Shown here piece by piece: positions 63,110-64,000 of a stretch of 64,000 nucleotides of DNA. Source of the DNA: Candidatus Endolissoclinum faulkneri L2 (lineage in GTDB: Bacteria > Pseudomonadota > Alphaproteobacteria > Thalassobaculales > Thalassobaculaceae); the NCBI RefSeq assembly GCF_000319385.1, contig NC_019566.1, positions 1,069,266 to 1,133,265 of the forward strand. The letters are read 5' to 3'. Position numbers and translations under genes: made by a program. The stretch's first letter is position 1, and each line of letters begins with the position of its first letter. Under the pieces are notes generated by a model, which was given only the letters and a program-made list of their open reading frames with translations, was not told where the DNA came from and searched no databases.

Positions 63110-63145
63110 GTAAATAATTTAATATATTCAGATTAAATTATTTAC
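63110..63145. repeat. Perfect inverted repeat, 14-bp stem, 8-base loop
   Basis: Arms 63110-63123 and 63132-63145 are exact reverse complements in gene-free DNA, 455 bp after rplT. Confidence 0.7.
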
Positions 63146-63205
63146 TTCTAAAATGGATATACATGAGAAAATTAATAATTATCATGCACTCTAATCAAAT
63201 AAAAT

Positions 63206-63262
63206 AGTAAGTTAAATTTTTTCATAATTTATTTTACTTTATATATAAAAATTTAACTTACT
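63206..63262. repeat. Perfect inverted repeat, 16-bp stem, 25-base spacer
   Basis: Arms 63206-63221 and 63247-63262 are exact reverse complements separated by a 25-base A/T spacer. No gene is nearby. Confidence 0.7.
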
Positions 63263-63318
63263 TAACAGCCAGTCTAAAATTATCACTAGTATTTTAAAAT
63301 CAATAAGGTAATTGAAAA

Positions 63319-63402
63319 AATGTATTGTTAATACACATTAAATTACTATAAACTAAATTGTTTATAGTAATTTGCTAAATAAGCAATAGTAAACAATACA
63401 TT
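63319..63402. repeat. Nested inverted repeats forming a possible multi-stem structure
   Basis: An outer 11-bp stem (63319-63329 with 63392-63402) encloses a perfect 14-bp hairpin with a 6-base loop (63340-63353 with 63360-63373). A short TGCT/AGCA hairpin (63373-63376 with 63382-63385) can form beside it by giving up the end pair of the larger hairpin. The result would be a three-way junction. It could be a structured RNA or a cruciform; no known family is recognised. Confidence 0.4.
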
Positions 63403-64000
63403 ACTGGCTCTAACAGCAACAAGTATTAATCAAAACTATAATTAGTAGGCATAAAAATACCTAGCTTTATGGTCTTTTTATCTACGAAGCATTACAAGAA
63501 ATTAGCTCTTACTAGGATAAGGATTAATTAACTAACAAACTAAAACAACATAGTTAATTTTAAAAAAAATTAAAAAGATCAGCTTTACAAGCTTTGTTTA
63601 ATCGGTAAAGTTCTCAATTAAATTTAATTAGTTCGCCAACAAAGACATAATAGCTTAACAAAAGGACTACAGAAGATCATCTAACTTTATTAGCAAAATT
63701 ACTAATATAAAAGTATACCTAATGAGTCAGCTTCCAGCTGAAGATAGATAAAAGAATTATTTTAATACCAAAAATACTATTAAAATGCTAATGTAAGACA
63801 AATAATCTAAAAATAAACAACAATTTTTTATCTATCTAAGTTTTTTCTAGACTTTAAACAAGTTAAATATAATATTACTACTTCCTCGGTTAAATAAAAA
63901 ACTAATCTTTTTTAAGTTATTAATTTCCTTAATGGCAGAGAAAATTAATTTATAGTTATCTAACTTAATTATCTACTCAACGAGCAGTCATAACTAAAGG

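Larger units (their letters stand above)
62655..64000. other. Noncoding right end with a cluster of inverted repeats
   Basis: No gene is seen after rplT; pheS, common here in relatives, is absent. Four long inverted repeats lie within 560 bp: 62845-62890, 63110-63145, 63206-63262 and the nested structure 63319-63402. They are unrelated in sequence to each other. Confidence 0.55.

Noticed and set aside
1-64000. CRISPR arrays, insertion sequences, prophage, rRNA, tmRNA or SRP RNA
   Set aside because: I looked for regular spaced repeats, transposase motifs and the conserved RNA cores and found none.

Overview
This window looks like chromosome of a host-restricted alphaproteobacterium with an eroded but not compacted genome. 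I count about 31 convincing protein genes and 4 RNA genes, covering a little under half of the 64 kb. The rest is very AT-rich DNA in stretches of 0.3 to 3.4 kb with no recognisable genes. Codon-rich islands are visibly higher in G+C than the DNA between them. The alphaproteobacterial signature comes from gene families and order: accB-accC followed by a DUF2155 protein, an NDUFA12-type complex I subunit next to mlaD, the murE...ddl-lpxC cluster, bolA/purL/grxD together, and Sua5/TsaC next to a D-2-hydroxyglutarate-dehydrogenase-like flavoprotein. Low coding density with intact genes recalls the tunicate symbiont Candidatus Endolissoclinum; that is an inference I could not test.

Layout. 1-7 kb: aldehyde dehydrogenase, then (minus strand) tsaC and an FAD oxidoreductase. 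7-13 kb: accB, accC; minus-strand NDUFA12, mlaD and DUF2155. 13-15 kb: two minus-strand leucine tRNAs, anticodons CAA and UAA. 15-30 kb: a division and cell wall (dcw) cluster holding rsmH, murE, murF, mraY, murD, murG, murC, murB, ddl and lpxC. 31-35 kb: minus-strand bolA, purL, grxD. 37-38 kb: minus-strand RNase P RNA. 39-49 kb: an alpha/beta hydrolase and three surface-glycan genes (GT4 glycosyltransferase, WecA/WbpL-like phosphoglycosyl transferase, WbpM/CapD-like dehydratase). 51-59 kb: DUF2061 protein, tRNA-Gln(UUG), PCu(A)C copper chaperone, bacterioferritin, purH. 62 kb: rpmI-rplT. The right end is empty.

The main observation is in the dcw cluster. Every peptidoglycan-precursor enzyme from MurE to Ddl is intact and often translationally coupled. 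Each place where alphaproteobacteria normally carry a division gene (ftsL-ftsI between rsmH and murE, ftsW between murD and murG, ftsQ-ftsA-ftsZ between ddl and lpxC) holds only AT-rich DNA with no recognisable remnant. The organism appears to make lipid II and lipid A while having lost the septation machinery from this locus.

A second observation is that the noncoding DNA carries many long perfect inverted repeats of unrelated sequence: stems of 14-22 bp, one 42-bp perfect palindrome, and a possible multi-stem structure at 63.3 kb. A few can be read as terminators, but several lie far from any gene. There is also a compound (AAC)8(AAT)8 microsatellite. I saw no insertion sequences, prophage, CRISPR arrays or ribosomal RNA genes.
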